Positions 7,664-16,483 are shown, counted from the first letter of the stretch. The stretch is 21,372 nt of DNA from an uncultured Caryophanales bacterium (GCA_946544685.1 CAMNML010000012.1:1-21372); one strand, 5' to 3'. Translations and numbers: made by a program. Notes: generated from the letters alone by a model not told the origin.

Positions 7664-8975
7664 CTTGTTCCCTTTCCTTAAGTAAATCTTGATACTTACC
7701 TAAAATAATATATATATCCGCACAACTCATAAAACATAAAACGGCATTCTTATGTTTAAGTAACTTAGAAACAGTTTCAACACTTACCTTTTCACTATTA
7801 GGAACACCATCAATAATCTTATCACTAGAAGCATTTGGATAATCCTCTTGACGTTCCCTATCACAATGAATATCCATAACATAAGCCTTATCAGCAATCT
7901 TTAAACACTCAATAAAATCAGATAAAAGTGCCTCTGTTCTAGAATAAGTATTAGGTAAAAATACAGCTACTATTTCCTTATTAGGATACTTTTGACGAGC
8001 AGCCTCTAAAGTAACCTTAATTTCAGTTGGATGATGAGCATAATCATCTATAACAACAATATCACCATAGACAGTCTCCTTAAATCTTCTTTTTGCACCT
8101 TTAAAAGTCTTCATTAAACGAATAATATCATTAACGCTAATTCCATAATAATCACAAACTATAATAGCAGATAATGCATTTAAAATCATATGACGACCAA
8201 ATAAAGGAAGCTCAAAATGTCCATAAAAAGAACCATTCATATAAACGTCAAAACTACTACCAGTACTAGTTAATTTAACATTGGAAGCAACAACATCATT
8301 ATTATCATTAAATCCATAATAAATAACCTTTTTATCAAAAACAATATCACGAATATTAGAATCATCACCACAAGCAACTATAAAATTAGACTTATTTCCA
8401 AATATTCTAAAAGTATCCTTAATCTCCTCTATACCGCCAGGATAACACTCAGTATGATCAAGCTCAACATTTGTAATAACAGAAATAAACGGATGATAAG
8501 CTAAAAAATGTTTATTATATTCATCACTTTCAATAACAAAAATTTTATTATCCTTATTCGCATAACCAGTACCATCACCTACAAAATAAGAACAACCTAA
8601 AACATCATCAATAATATGACTAATAAGTAAACTAGTTGTAGTTTTACCATGAGTACCACATACACTAACAGTCTCAAATAACTTAGTAACCGATCCAACT
8701 ACCTCATTATAATCCATTACTTTAAGTCCCAACTCACGAACTCTTTTAATCTCCGGATGATCAGCTGAAAAAGCACGAGAATAAGTAACAATAGTATCAG
8801 GATCAATATCATGAGCCTCATAATATATTTTAATACCCCTCTTACTTAACCCTTCCTCTGTAAACTTATAATAACGAGTATCATCATAACCAGTTACATC
8901 ATTACCTAAATCACTCAATATATTAGCTAAAGTACTCATTCCTGATCCCTTAATACCTATACAATAATATTTCAT
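7653..8975 (-). CDS. murC: UDP-N-acetylmuramate--L-alanine ligase MurC
   Basis: Cytosolic ATP-dependent ligase that adds the first amino acid of the peptidoglycan stem peptide to UDP-MurNAc. 440 aa, the normal length. It has the N-terminal Rossmann motif GIKGSGMSTLA, the Mur ligase P-loop CGTHGKTTTS (about 106-115), the ESDEYNKHFL region, TNVELDHTE with the metal- and substrate-binding His, AKRRFKE, and the C-terminal DDYAHHPTEIKVT motif that distinguishes MurC from MurD/E/F. The ATG at 8975 has AAGGTGAT three nucleotides before it. It starts a short operon with the vanZ-like gene and has its own promoter immediately upstream. Confidence 0.96.
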   Translation of the reverse strand: MKYYCIGIKGSGMSTLANILSDLGNDVTGYDDTRYYKFTEEGLSKRGIKIYYEAHDIDPDTIVTYSRAFSADHPEIKRVRELGLKVMDYNEVVGSVTKLFETVSVCGTHGKTTTSLLISHIIDDVLGCSYFVGDGTGYANKDNKIFVIESDEYNKHFLAYHPFISVITNVELDHTECYPGGIEEIKDTFRIFGNKSNFIVACGDDSNIRDIVFDKKVIYYGFNDNNDVVASNVKLTSTGSSFDVYMNGSFYGHFELPLFGRHMILNALSAIIVCDYYGISVNDIIRLMKTFKGAKRRFKETVYGDIVVIDDYAHHPTEIKVTLEAARQKYPNKEIVAVFLPNTYSRTEALLSDFIECLKIADKAYVMDIHCDRERQEDYPNASSDKIIDGVPNSEKVSVETVSKLLKHKNAVLCFMSCADIYIILGKYQDLLKEREQVEA

Positions 8976-8993
8976 AAAATCACCTTCACATAA

Positions 8994-9002
8994 ATTATAC
9001 CA
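8994..9002 (-). promoter_or_regulatory. Extended -10 promoter of murC
   Basis: TGG-TATAAT on the minus strand (TATAAT at 8999-8994), about 18 nt before the start codon, so the leader would be only about a dozen bases, just enough for the ribosome site. No clear -35 box. Confidence 0.55.
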
Positions 9003-9008
9003 TTTTAT

Positions 9009-9040
9009 TAAAAGAAAAAGAAGAAAAACTAACTTTCTTC
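9009..9040 (-). terminator. Probable terminator of rpoE
   Basis: On the minus strand GAAGAAA (9040-9034) can pair with TTTCTTC (9026-9020), and a TTTTTCTTTT tract follows. The stem is A/T-rich and the stop codon lies in the loop, so this is a moderate prediction. Confidence 0.5.
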
Positions 9041-9478
9041 CATCTCATCTTCTGTAACAATAGATAAGTCAAGAGTATCGTCATCTATATCATCATCTAT
9101 ATCATCATCAATGTTATCAATAGAATCTAAATCAGTAGAAGAATCATCATCTTCTAAAGCATCATCTTCCTCTTCAGATTCAACTTCTTCATCACTAATA
9201 TCCTCTTCATCATCAAGTTCTAATTCTACTTTATGGTTTTCAGTCAAATCCCATAAACCACCATCAAGCATATAAAATCTTTTATCTATAGTAAGAGATG
9301 TATAATAATCACCAATTTTTGAAGAAAAATCATCATCACTTAACTCTAAAAGCTCACATATATTTTTAAATAAATCAGCAGTATTCATTGATTTTTTATT
9401 TTCTTTTAAAAGTAAATATGTTAAATCAGTATAACTCATTAATTCAATTTCTTCTTTAGACATTTTTTTAAGTTCCAT
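9029..9478 (-). CDS. rpoE: DNA-directed RNA polymerase subunit delta
   Basis: Firmicute-specific accessory subunit that binds RNA polymerase, promotes recycling and tunes promoter selectivity to initiating NTP levels. Residues 1-82 are the HARE-HTH domain (MSYTDLTYLLLKENKKSMNT, then FYTSL-like KIGDYYTSLTIDKRFYMLDGGLWDLTE). Residues 88-149 are the characteristic disordered acidic tail, almost all Asp and Glu, including three copies of an IDDD unit encoded by a short DNA repeat near 9085-9110. The ATG at 9478 has AGGAGGAG upstream. It is monocistronic between its own promoter and a terminator. Confidence 0.93.
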   Translation of the reverse strand: MELKKMSKEEIELMSYTDLTYLLLKENKKSMNTADLFKNICELLELSDDDFSSKIGDYYTSLTIDKRFYMLDGGLWDLTENHKVELELDDEEDISDEEVESEEEDDALEDDDSSTDLDSIDNIDDDIDDDIDDDTLDLSIVTEDEMEES

Positions 9479-9505
9479 AAACTCCTCCTAAACAATGACT
9501 ATTTA

Positions 9506-9533
9506 ATTTTATCATGTATTTTCTAACTGTCAA
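9506..9533 (-). promoter_or_regulatory. SigA-type promoter of rpoE
   Basis: TTGACA (9533-9528) and TAAAAT (9511-9506) on the minus strand, 16-nt spacer, 28 nt before the start codon. Confidence 0.7.
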
Positions 9534-9557
9534 TACTTTTTATACAAATTTATACAA

Positions 9558-9878
9558 TTACCACTTTACACTATACTCATAAATATTTCCAGTATCAACT
9601 ATTTTATACTTAAAAAACAAATGATTGGAACTAATTCTTTTATCAATAACATCAAGTGTCATATTTACACTCAAACCATCAACAAAAGAATAACAAATAA
9701 AATTAGAAAAATCAAACACTAATTTATAACTATCACTAATACGTTCCAATACTAATTTATTCAAATCAAAAATATTATTAACTCCATCATTATATTTAAT
9801 CATATTGTTATCAAATATACCATCAAAAACATCATTAATAACAATACTATCATTCTCAACCAATTTTACACTAAACAA
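9558..9878 (-). CDS. DUF1934-like (YwiB-type) protein
   Basis: 106 aa, mostly beta-strand, with no membrane segment. The alternating hydrophobic pattern (LVENDSIVINDVFDGIF, LERISDSYKLVFDF, SVNMTLDVIDKRIS, FFKYKIVDTGNIYEYSV) resembles the lipocalin-like DUF1934 barrel of Bacillus YwiB, and the gene lies next to rpoE as ywiB does in Bacillus; the match is by fold pattern and position, not by a sharp motif, and it is shorter than YwiB. The start is TTG at 9878, with AAGGAG about 10 nt upstream; no ATG fits. Function unknown. Confidence 0.55.
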   Translation of the reverse strand: MFSVKLVENDSIVINDVFDGIFDNNMIKYNDGVNNIFDLNKLVLERISDSYKLVFDFSNFICYSFVDGLSVNMTLDVIDKRISSNHLFFKYKIVDTGNIYEYSVKW

Positions 9879-9901
9879 AATATCAAAACTCCTTGACAGT
9901 A

Positions 9902-9930
9902 ATTATAACACGCAAAAATATAAATGTAAA
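9902..9930 (-). promoter_or_regulatory. SigA-type promoter of the DUF1934-like gene
   Basis: TTTACA (9930-9925) and an extended -10 TGT-TATAAT (TATAAT at 9907-9902) on the minus strand with a 17-nt spacer. Confidence 0.75.
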
Positions 9931-9990
9931 TTTTTTTAAACCAAATGTTTAATTTATACAAAAATATCAAATAATAATAATGGTGATCAT

Positions 9991-11949
9991 ATGAAATTAA
10001 TAAAAAAAGCAATTAAAATAAATATAATATTACTAAGTATTTTAATACTTTCATATACATCACTTTACATTTATGGACATTTTACAAAAAAACTTTCAGT
10101 AACACTCGCAAATAAATACTATTTCTATGATATAAATAACAATCTATATAATGGAAACAACGATAACTGGGTTAAACTAGATCAAATATCAGATAACTTA
10201 ATAAATGCAACAATATCAGCAGAAGACAAACACTTCTATAACCATATAGGATTTGATTATCCAAGAATACTAAAAGCATTAATAAATAATATAAAAAGTA
10301 AAAAAACAGTAGAAGGAGCATCAACCATAACACAACAATACGCAAAAAATCTATTTTTAGACTTCGGAAAAACATGGACAAGAAAACTACAAGAAGCATG
10401 GATAACAATAAAACTAGAAAGCCAATATAAAAAAGACGAAATATTAGAAGGATACTTAAATACAATAAACTATGGTGGAGTATTTGGAATAGAAAATGCA
10501 TCGCTCTATTACTTTAATAAACACGCAAGTGAACTATCACTAGCAGAAGCAACAATACTCGCAGGAATTCCAAAATCACCATCTAACTACTCTCCAATTG
10601 AAAATGAACAAAACGCAAAAAAAAGACAAGACACAATTTTAAATAATATGGTTAAAAATAAATACATAACAAAAGAGCAAAAAGAAGAAGCAAAACAAGA
10701 AACACTAGAATATATTGGGGAAAATAATACAGATAAAATAACATCATTAATGTACTATCAAGATGCAGTAATAGATGAATTAAAAAGCATAAAAACAATA
10801 CCACAATCATTTCTAGATACAAAAGGACTAAAAATATACACAACACTTAATCAAGAATATCAGAAAATACTAGAAGAAAAAATAAAAAATAATTTAAAAG
10901 ACAATAATGAAACACAAATATCATCCATAATATTAGACCCTAAAACAGGAAAAATACTCGCTCTAATTGGAGGAAGAGACTATAAAACAAGCCAATATAA
11001 TAGAGCTACTCAAGCAAAAAGACAAGTTGGATCAACAATAAAACCATTTCTATACTATGCTGCATTAGAAAATGGATTTACAGCATCAACAACATTCACA
11101 AGTGAAAAAACAACATTCTCATTTGAAGATGACAAAACATATAGTCCAAAAAACTATAATGATAAATATCCAAATAAACCAATAAGTATGGCAGCAGCAA
11201 TATCTTATTCAGATAACATATATGCAGTAAAAACACATCTATTTTTAGGAGAAGAAACACTAGTAAATCTAGCTCAAAGAATAGGAATCAAAACTAATTT
11301 AGAAGCAATACCTTCACTCGCACTAGGAACAGAAGAAATAAGTTTAATCGAAATGATGGAAGCATATGGAACTTTAGCAAGTGGAGGATATAAAAACGAA
11401 CCATACTTAATAGAAAAAATAGAAGACGAAAAAGGAAATATACTTTATGAACATAAAAACAAATCAGAACTTGTACTAAACGAAAGTCAAGTATTTATAT
11501 TAAATGAGCTACTAACAAGTACATATCAAACAGAATTCATAGATTATAACTATCCAACACTAATAAGTCTATCAGGAAAACTATCAAAAAAATACGCAAT
11601 AAAAACAGGAACAACGAATACAGACAGATTAATATTTGGATATAATAAAGATCTATTAATAGGAGTATGGAATGGATATGATGATAACAGAGAATCACCA
11701 GCAGAAGACAATCAGATATCAAAAAATATCTGGTATGAAACAATAGAAGAATGTTTAAAAGACAAAGAAGAAAGTTGGTACGAAATACCAAATAATGTTG
11801 TAGGAGTACTAGTAGATCCTATAACAGGAGAACTTCCAGATAAAAATACAAAACATAAAAGAATGTTTTACTACATAAAAGGAACAGAACCAACATACGA
11901 AGATATTAATTTAGATGTATTAATTCCTACAATAAAAGAAGAAAACTAA
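9991..11949 (+). CDS. Class A penicillin-binding protein (bifunctional PBP1-type)
   Basis: Membrane-anchored peptidoglycan synthase with glycosyltransferase and transpeptidase domains. 652 aa: one N-terminal membrane anchor (about 8-28), a GT51 domain at about 50-240 with the catalytic Glu78 in SAEDKHFYNHIGFD, GASTITQQYAKNLF and the second Glu in EILEGYLNTINYG, then a transpeptidase domain with SxxK at 348-351 (GSTIKPF), SDN at 407-409 and KTGTT at 538-542. All active-site residues are present. The C-terminus is short, without a PASTA or fibronectin domain. ATG at 9991 has GGTGAT upstream. It is the only complete plus-strand gene here, divergent from the DUF1934-like gene and convergent with alaS; its own promoter is not clear. 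Confidence 0.95.
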   Translation: MKLIKKAIKINIILLSILILSYTSLYIYGHFTKKLSVTLANKYYFYDINNNLYNGNNDNWVKLDQISDNLINATISAEDKHFYNHIGFDYPRILKALINNIKSKKTVEGASTITQQYAKNLFLDFGKTWTRKLQEAWITIKLESQYKKDEILEGYLNTINYGGVFGIENASLYYFNKHASELSLAEATILAGIPKSPSNYSPIENEQNAKKRQDTILNNMVKNKYITKEQKEEAKQETLEYIGENNTDKITSLMYYQDAVIDELKSIKTIPQSFLDTKGLKIYTTLNQEYQKILEEKIKNNLKDNNETQISSIILDPKTGKILALIGGRDYKTSQYNRATQAKRQVGSTIKPFLYYAALENGFTASTTFTSEKTTFSFEDDKTYSPKNYNDKYPNKPISMAAAISYSDNIYAVKTHLFLGEETLVNLAQRIGIKTNLEAIPSLALGTEEISLIEMMEAYGTLASGGYKNEPYLIEKIEDEKGNILYEHKNKSELVLNESQVFILNELLTSTYQTEFIDYNYPTLISLSGKLSKKYAIKTGTTNTDRLIFGYNKDLLIGVWNGYDDNRESPAEDNQISKNIWYETIEECLKDKEESWYEIPNNVVGVLVDPITGELPDKNTKHKRMFYYIKGTEPTYEDINLDVLIPTIKEEN

Positions 11950-11976
11950 AAAATGCACCAAAAAGTGCATTTTTTT
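11947..11976. terminator. Bidirectional terminator between the PBP gene and alaS
   Basis: TGCAC (11954-11958) and GTGCA (11965-11969) with a 6-nt loop, flanked by A6 on the left and T7 on the right, so the stem can extend to about 11 bp and provides a U-tract in both directions. It serves both convergent genes. Confidence 0.9.
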
Positions 11977-13711
11977 ATTCTAATATAGCCTTAATTCTTC
12001 TAACTCCAGCAGATGAAGCTTCTTCTTTCTTAATCTTAAATGTACCTAAACATCCAGTACTGCTAACATGAGGACCGCCACATAATTCATGAGAAACATC
12101 ACCAATAGAATAAACAGTAACAATATCAGGATACTTCTCAATAAACATACATTCAGCACCCGACTTCAAAGCCTCTTCTTTAGTCATTTCTGTCTTTGTA
12201 ACAACTAAATCTTCTTTAATCCATTTATTAACAAGATCCTCAACCTGAGTCTTCTCTTCATCAGTTAACTTATGATCACAAGAAAAATCAAATCTCATCC
12301 TTTCAGTTGTAATATTAGATCCCTTTTGATGACAATCCTTATTAACAACAACCTTTAAAGCAGCATTTAATAAATGAGTAGCTGTATGATACTTAGTCTC
12401 TATTTCACTATTACCAGCAAGTCCACCTTTAAATTTACCAGCAGAAGCAGTACGAGATAACTCTTGATGTTCTTGAAATTTCTTATTAAATCCTTCAACA
12501 TCAACCTTAAGACCCTTCTCACCAGCTAACTCAATAGTAAGCTCAATAGGAAATCCATAAGTATCATATAAATGGAATGCAGTTAATCCATCAATATCTC
12601 CATTATTAGCCCTCTTCTCAAATTCCCTTAATCCTTTTTCAAGAGTTCTATTAAACTTTTCTTTTTCAGTTTTTAAAACTTCTATCACAACATCTTTATT
12701 ATCAACTAATTCCTTATAATATCTTTTATACTCATCAATAATAGATAAAGCAATTCTAGAATCCCAATCACCATTTATATCCATGCCTAACTTTTTAGCA
12801 TGTCTAATAGCCCTACGAATAAGTCTTCTTAAAATATACCCTTGATCAGTATTAGAAGGCTTAATACCAGCATAATCAGCACTTATAAAAACAGCAGTTC
12901 TAATATGATCAGCAATAATTCTAATACTCTCTTCATTACCTAAATAACTTTTACCTGAAACTTCTTCAATAGTAGAAATAATTGGTTTCCACAAAGAAGT
13001 TTTATAGTTATCATCAACACCTTCTAAAACAGCTAGTACCCTTTCATAACCCATACCAGTATCAACATTTTTCTTAGGAAGATCAACAACAGATCCATCC
13101 TCTTTTCTATTAAATTGCATAAAAACATTATTCCATATTTCAACCCATCTATCATCATCAACATCAAATACTGGTGGTATTTCATCATCACTTCTAAAAT
13201 AGAATATCTCAGTATCAGTACCACATGGTCCAACATCCCCTGCAGCCCAAAAATTATCCTCAACTGTAGAAGCAATATGACCCTCACTAATACCTAAACT
13301 AAGCCATAAATCATGAGCCTCTTGGTCATAAGGAACAATACCACCACCATAAACAGTAACAGCAAGTCTATCAGTAGGTATGTTCAAAACTTTAGTTAAG
13401 AAATTAAAACTATAAGTAATACTTTCCTTCTTAAAATAATCACCTAAACTCCAATTACCTAACATCTCAAAAAAAGTATGATGAGTCTTATCACCCACTT
13501 CATCTAAGTCATTAGTTCTTATACACTTTTGATAATCACATAATCTAGTACCATAAGGATGTTCCTCGCCCATCAAATAAGGAATTAATGGTTGCATACC
13601 AGCAGTATTAAATAAAACTGATGGATCATTCTCTGGTACAACTGGAGCACTTGGTATTTGCTTATGACCATTTTCAACAAAATAATTTATAAATAAATCT
13701 TTCAAATTCAC
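11975..13711 (-). CDS. alaS: Alanine--tRNA ligase, compact form
   Basis: Charges tRNA-Ala and clears mischarged Ser/Gly-tRNA. The class II aminoacylation core is complete (FVENGHKQIPSAPVVPENDPS, FNTAGMQPL, HHTFFEMLGNWSLGDYF, NNVFMQFNR, DTGMGYERVLAVLEG, IADHIRTAVF, YILRRLIRRAIRH). The editing site is also present: HTATH at about 442-446 and CGGPH at about 544-548. It is only 578 aa, against about 870 usual: the beta-barrel that normally precedes HxxxH and the entire C-terminal coiled-coil/DHHA1 (C-Ala) region are missing, the protein ending just after SSAGVRRIKAI. The frame begins at 13720, but GTG at 13711 fits the ribosome site GGACGTGAT four nucleotides upstream. It starts 1 nt after the cmk stop codon. 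Confidence 0.95.
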   Translation of the reverse strand: MNLKDLFINYFVENGHKQIPSAPVVPENDPSVLFNTAGMQPLIPYLMGEEHPYGTRLCDYQKCIRTNDLDEVGDKTHHTFFEMLGNWSLGDYFKKESITYSFNFLTKVLNIPTDRLAVTVYGGGIVPYDQEAHDLWLSLGISEGHIASTVEDNFWAAGDVGPCGTDTEIFYFRSDDEIPPVFDVDDDRWVEIWNNVFMQFNRKEDGSVVDLPKKNVDTGMGYERVLAVLEGVDDNYKTSLWKPIISTIEEVSGKSYLGNEESIRIIADHIRTAVFISADYAGIKPSNTDQGYILRRLIRRAIRHAKKLGMDINGDWDSRIALSIIDEYKRYYKELVDNKDVVIEVLKTEKEKFNRTLEKGLREFEKRANNGDIDGLTAFHLYDTYGFPIELTIELAGEKGLKVDVEGFNKKFQEHQELSRTASAGKFKGGLAGNSEIETKYHTATHLLNAALKVVVNKDCHQKGSNITTERMRFDFSCDHKLTDEEKTQVEDLVNKWIKEDLVVTKTEMTKEEALKSGAECMFIEKYPDIVTVYSIGDVSHELCGGPHVSSTGCLGTFKIKKEEASSAGVRRIKAILE

Positions 13712-13712
13712 A

Positions 13713-14360
13713 TTAATCACGTCCTATAACACTTCGAATTTCTTCCACTACCTCATCAATTGACATATTAGTAGAATCAATATAAACCTGCTCATCAGTA
13801 CGTTTTAATGCACCAACAGGCTTATTCATATCATTATAATCTCTTGCTTTAATATTTTCAAGTATTTCATCATAATTTACAGACATTCCTTTTTCTTTAT
13901 TCTCTTTAAAACGTCTATTAGCTCTTTCATCAATACTTGCATCCAAATAAAATTTATAATTAGCATTAGGTAAAACTACAGTAGTAATGTCTCTTCCTTC
14001 CATAATAACATCTAAACTCTCTGACATTTTTCTTTGCATATCAACCAATACTTCTCTAAGAGGAATAATACTAGAAACAGGAGAAACTATTTTAGTAACA
14101 TCCATAGTTCTAATCTCTTTAGTAACATCAGTTCCGTTTAACATAACCTTGTCACCAATAAACTGTATATCAGCATTCTTAGCAAGTTCAACTATCTTAT
14201 TTTCATCAGTAATATCAATCTTATTTTTTAAAATCAAATAAGCAATACACCTATACATTGCACCCGTATCAATATAAACTAAATTTTCTAAATCAGCAAG
14301 TATCTTACAAACTGTACCTTTTCCACTACCCGCTGGACCATCTATCGCAACAACTCTCAT
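13713..14360 (-). CDS. cmk: (d)CMP kinase
   Basis: Phosphorylates CMP and dCMP in pyrimidine nucleotide metabolism. 215 aa, normal for the family. It has the P-loop AIDGPAGSGKGTVCKILA at the N-terminus, YIDTGAMYRCIAY, the CMP-binding VIMEGRDITTVVLPNA, FYLDAS with DERANRR, and RDYNDMNKPVGALKRTDEQVYIDS. The open frame extends eight residues upstream, but ATG at 14360 (MRVVAIDG) has GAGGTGT three nucleotides before it. It lies 1 nt after the upstream kinase-like gene and directly before alaS in one operon. Confidence 0.95.
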   Translation of the reverse strand: MRVVAIDGPAGSGKGTVCKILADLENLVYIDTGAMYRCIAYLILKNKIDITDENKIVELAKNADIQFIGDKVMLNGTDVTKEIRTMDVTKIVSPVSSIIPLREVLVDMQRKMSESLDVIMEGRDITTVVLPNANYKFYLDASIDERANRRFKENKEKGMSVNYDEILENIKARDYNDMNKPVGALKRTDEQVYIDSTNMSIDEVVEEIRSVIGRD

Positions 14361-14361
14361 A

Positions 14362-14907
14362 CTACACCTCTTCCAATACATCATATATTTTATCTCTTAA
14401 ATCTTCTTTAGAACCATTATTATTTATAATAAAATCATAATCGCTATAATTATCTAATCCTGTTTCAGTAGAATGATTTTGCTGTTCAAAAGTTAAATCA
14501 TTACTTTTACCTAAAACATGAATAGCAGAAACATTAGAAAAATTATCTTTAATAATAGATATCTCATCAACAAATCTAGCATCACTTATAACAATAACAT
14601 CAAAAAAATATGAATAAACTCGAATATCATCAATTACTCTATCAATTAACATACTAGGATTAATCTTATTCTTAATAAGTTCAACACCGACCTGCTGCAA
14701 AAAATCCCTAGGTTTAGTAGATTCACTACCATCCCAACCTAAAACTTCTTTAGCATACAACTTCAAATAAAAAGCATAACTAATAATAACAGTTTTTAAA
14801 CAATGTTCATTATAATAATCTTTAATAATACTAGCGCACTCATTCTTACCACTCTGTGCTTTTCCAGATAATATAATTATTCTAGGATTTTTATTAACAA
14901 ATTCCAT
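14362..14907 (-). CDS. P-loop kinase of the deoxynucleoside monophosphate kinase type
   Basis: 181 aa. It has a Walker A motif in IIILSGKAQSGKNECA (residues about 8-23), then SYAFYLKLYAKEVLGWDG, RDFLQQVGVELIKN, VIVISDARFVDEI (Walker B-like) and the C-terminal DYDFIINNNGSKEDLRDKI that is typical of dNMP kinase-like proteins, where a short helix follows an N-x-G turn. The family includes phage dNMP kinases and uncharacterised cellular members; a nucleotide substrate is likely, which one is not. The open frame extends 31 residues further upstream inside the AI-2E gene, but ATG at 14907 has GAGGA upstream and lies at the end of that gene. Sitting with cmk suggests nucleotide metabolism. Confidence 0.7.
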   Translation of the reverse strand: MEFVNKNPRIIILSGKAQSGKNECASIIKDYYNEHCLKTVIISYAFYLKLYAKEVLGWDGSESTKPRDFLQQVGVELIKNKINPSMLIDRVIDDIRVYSYFFDVIVISDARFVDEISIIKDNFSNVSAIHVLGKSNDLTFEQQNHSTETGLDNYSDYDFIINNNGSKEDLRDKIYDVLEEV

Positions 14908-14908
14908 A

Positions 14909-16063
14909 TTATTCCTCGTCATTAAACTTAAGCAAATTATATTTATCATCAAAATATGTAAATATCGCCTTACATGAAGCAATAATAGGAGTAGAAACAA
15001 ACATACCTAAAATACCCCAAAAATGACCAAAAACTAATAAACCAATCATAATAGTTACCGGATGTAATTTAGTAGTCTTACTCATTACCATAGGTTGTAT
15101 GAAATTACCCTCCAAGAATTGAACAACAACAATAATAACTAATGTAAGTATACCTATAGTAGTACTTTGAGAAAAACCAACAATAACTGCAGGAATTCCA
15201 CCTATATAAGGACCAGCATATGGGATAATATTAGTTAAAGCACAAAATAATGCAAATAAGAATGGAGCTTTCAAGCCAACAACACCAAATCCTATAGAAC
15301 TTACAATAAAAATAAGTAATGCATCAAGCATTGCGCCTATAACAAACTTTCTTAAAGAAGTATTAACTTCGTATATAATTTCATTCATATTACGTTGAAT
15401 CTTCTTAGGAAATAATGTAATAATAGTATCATTAATATTATCAAAACTCAACAGCAAATAAAAACCAATAACCAATCCTACAATAATAGAACCCATACCT
15501 GAAAATAAATTTTTTACAAAAACAACTAAGAATGATGGAAGTTCAGACGTAAGATTAGTACTAAAAACTACAATTTTCTCAAAAAGTTCCCTCTTGAAAG
15601 CATCAACATCAAGACCATCGATAATTGAAAGTTTTTCAACACACTGATCAATGATAGACTTAGAATTATCTATTATATTAGGAATAACTTTTATAAACTC
15701 ATTCAACTGTTCAGAAAGAAGAGGAATAAGTCCACCCATAACAATAATAATAAATCCAATTAATATTAAATAGGTTATTGTAGTACCAATACTCCTTCTA
15801 ATACCTTTTCTTTGAAGAAACTTAACAAAAGGATCAAAGAGCCATGCAATTACAAAACCAATAAATAAAGGCGAAATTACTTTAAGTAAAGTTAAAAGAA
15901 AATCAAAAATTCTAATTTCTTTAGTAAGCCTAATTAAAGAATAAACACCCAAGACAATCAGTAAAACATATAAAATTTTTACAACATTACGTGAAAAAGA
16001 AATAAGTTCATTTAGTTTTTTACTATCAATCTTATCATCAAAACTTTTCTTTTTATTGAACAC
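14909..16063 (-). CDS. AI-2E family (YdiK/YrrI-type) membrane transporter
   Basis: 384 aa polytopic membrane protein of the PF01594 family, proposed exporters or ion/proton antiporters; the autoinducer-2 link applies to only a few members. About eight hydrophobic segments surround a long hydrophilic middle portion (about 120-180). Signature stretches are VISPLFIGFVIAWLFDPFVKFL, FVIGAMLDALLIFI, APFLFALFCALTNIIPYAGPYIG, FLEGNFIQPMVMSK and LHPVTIMIGLLVFGHFWGILGMFVSTPI. The start is GTG at 16063 with GAGGTGAT three nucleotides upstream. It heads the operon with the kinase-like gene, cmk and alaS; Bacillus also has such a gene (yrrI) beside alaS. Confidence 0.92.
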   Translation of the reverse strand: MFNKKKSFDDKIDSKKLNELISFSRNVVKILYVLLIVLGVYSLIRLTKEIRIFDFLLTLLKVISPLFIGFVIAWLFDPFVKFLQRKGIRRSIGTTITYLILIGFIIIVMGGLIPLLSEQLNEFIKVIPNIIDNSKSIIDQCVEKLSIIDGLDVDAFKRELFEKIVVFSTNLTSELPSFLVVFVKNLFSGMGSIIVGLVIGFYLLLSFDNINDTIITLFPKKIQRNMNEIIYEVNTSLRKFVIGAMLDALLIFIVSSIGFGVVGLKAPFLFALFCALTNIIPYAGPYIGGIPAVIVGFSQSTTIGILTLVIIVVVQFLEGNFIQPMVMSKTTKLHPVTIMIGLLVFGHFWGILGMFVSTPIIASCKAIFTYFDDKYNLLKFNDEE

Positions 16064-16080
16064 AATATCACCTCAAGAAT

Positions 16081-16109
16081 ATTATAACAAATTATAAATT
16101 CATTTACAA
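16081..16109 (-). promoter_or_regulatory. Promoter of the AI-2E/kinase/cmk/alaS operon
   Basis: On the minus strand TTGTAA (16109-16104) and an extended -10 TGT-TATAAT (16086-16081), 17-nt spacer, 18 nt before the GTG start. Confidence 0.78.
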
Positions 16110-16138
16110 CGAAAAAGAAATACTATAATAAGCATTTC

Positions 16139-16426
16139 CTAAAAATTACCAAGTAACCAATTTTCAAATCCACCGTCAATATTAACAACATTAAAACCAA
16201 GCTTAGAAAGAATAATGCAAACATTTCTACTAGTAAATCCATGCTGACAATACAAATAATATTTATTATCTTTATTAATATAATCATAAGGTCTAAGAAG
16301 TAATTTATCAGAAGGAACATTTAAGGATCCAGGAATATGACTATTATTATATTTTTCAACACTTCTAAGATCAATAATATTAATATTAGATAGCTTAACA
16401 AAATCACGCATATTAATGCTTAACAT
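16139..16426 (-). CDS. Rhodanese-domain protein
   Basis: 95-aa single-domain rhodanese, a sulfur-transfer or persulfide-handling protein of the cytosol. It has the N-terminal IIDLRSVEKYNNSHIPGSLNVP motif and the active-site loop with the catalytic Cys in YLYCQHGFTSRNV, followed by GFNVVNIDGGFENW. The ATG at 16426 has a GGGTGAG ribosome site 5 nt upstream. That site is in the 3' arm of a long hairpin (16429-16483) that links it to the upstream VirD4-like gene. The operon relation with the secretion genes is probably incidental; the sulfur acceptor is unknown. Confidence 0.9.
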   Translation of the reverse strand: MLSINMRDFVKLSNINIIDLRSVEKYNNSHIPGSLNVPSDKLLLRPYDYINKDNKYYLYCQHGFTSRNVCIILSKLGFNVVNIDGGFENWLLGNF

Positions 16427-16428
16427 AA

Positions 16429-16483
16429 AAACTCACCCACTATATTATATGTTCAAAACATAAAATATTAAGTGAATGAGTTT
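16429..16483 (-). terminator. Long hairpin between virD4-like gene and rhodanese; covers the rhodanese ribosome site
   Basis: On the minus strand a 13-bp outer stem (AAACTCATTCACT with AGTGGGTGAGTTT, two G-T pairs) is followed by a 12-bp inner stem with one mismatch and a short loop, and ends in TTTTT. It can end virD4-like transcription and also buries the ribosome site of the next gene. A TATAAT (16449-16444, minus strand) lies in the inner 3' arm and could be a -10 box for a transcript that starts after the 5' arm and therefore cannot form the hairpin. Confidence 0.65.

Noticed and set aside
7653..8975. Mpl (murein peptide ligase) or MurD instead of MurC
   Set aside because: The DDYAHHPTEI motif, the 440-aa length and the N-terminal GIKGSGMS pattern fit Bacilli MurC; Mpl is mainly proteobacterial.
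10172..11791. Several minus-strand frames of leucine- and isoleucine-rich sequence opposite the PBP gene
   Set aside because: They are shadows of an AT-rich coding strand; the plus-strand frame has all PBP motifs.
13033..14440. Short frames overlapping alaS and cmk on either strand
   Set aside because: They have no start signals and lie within strongly conserved genes.
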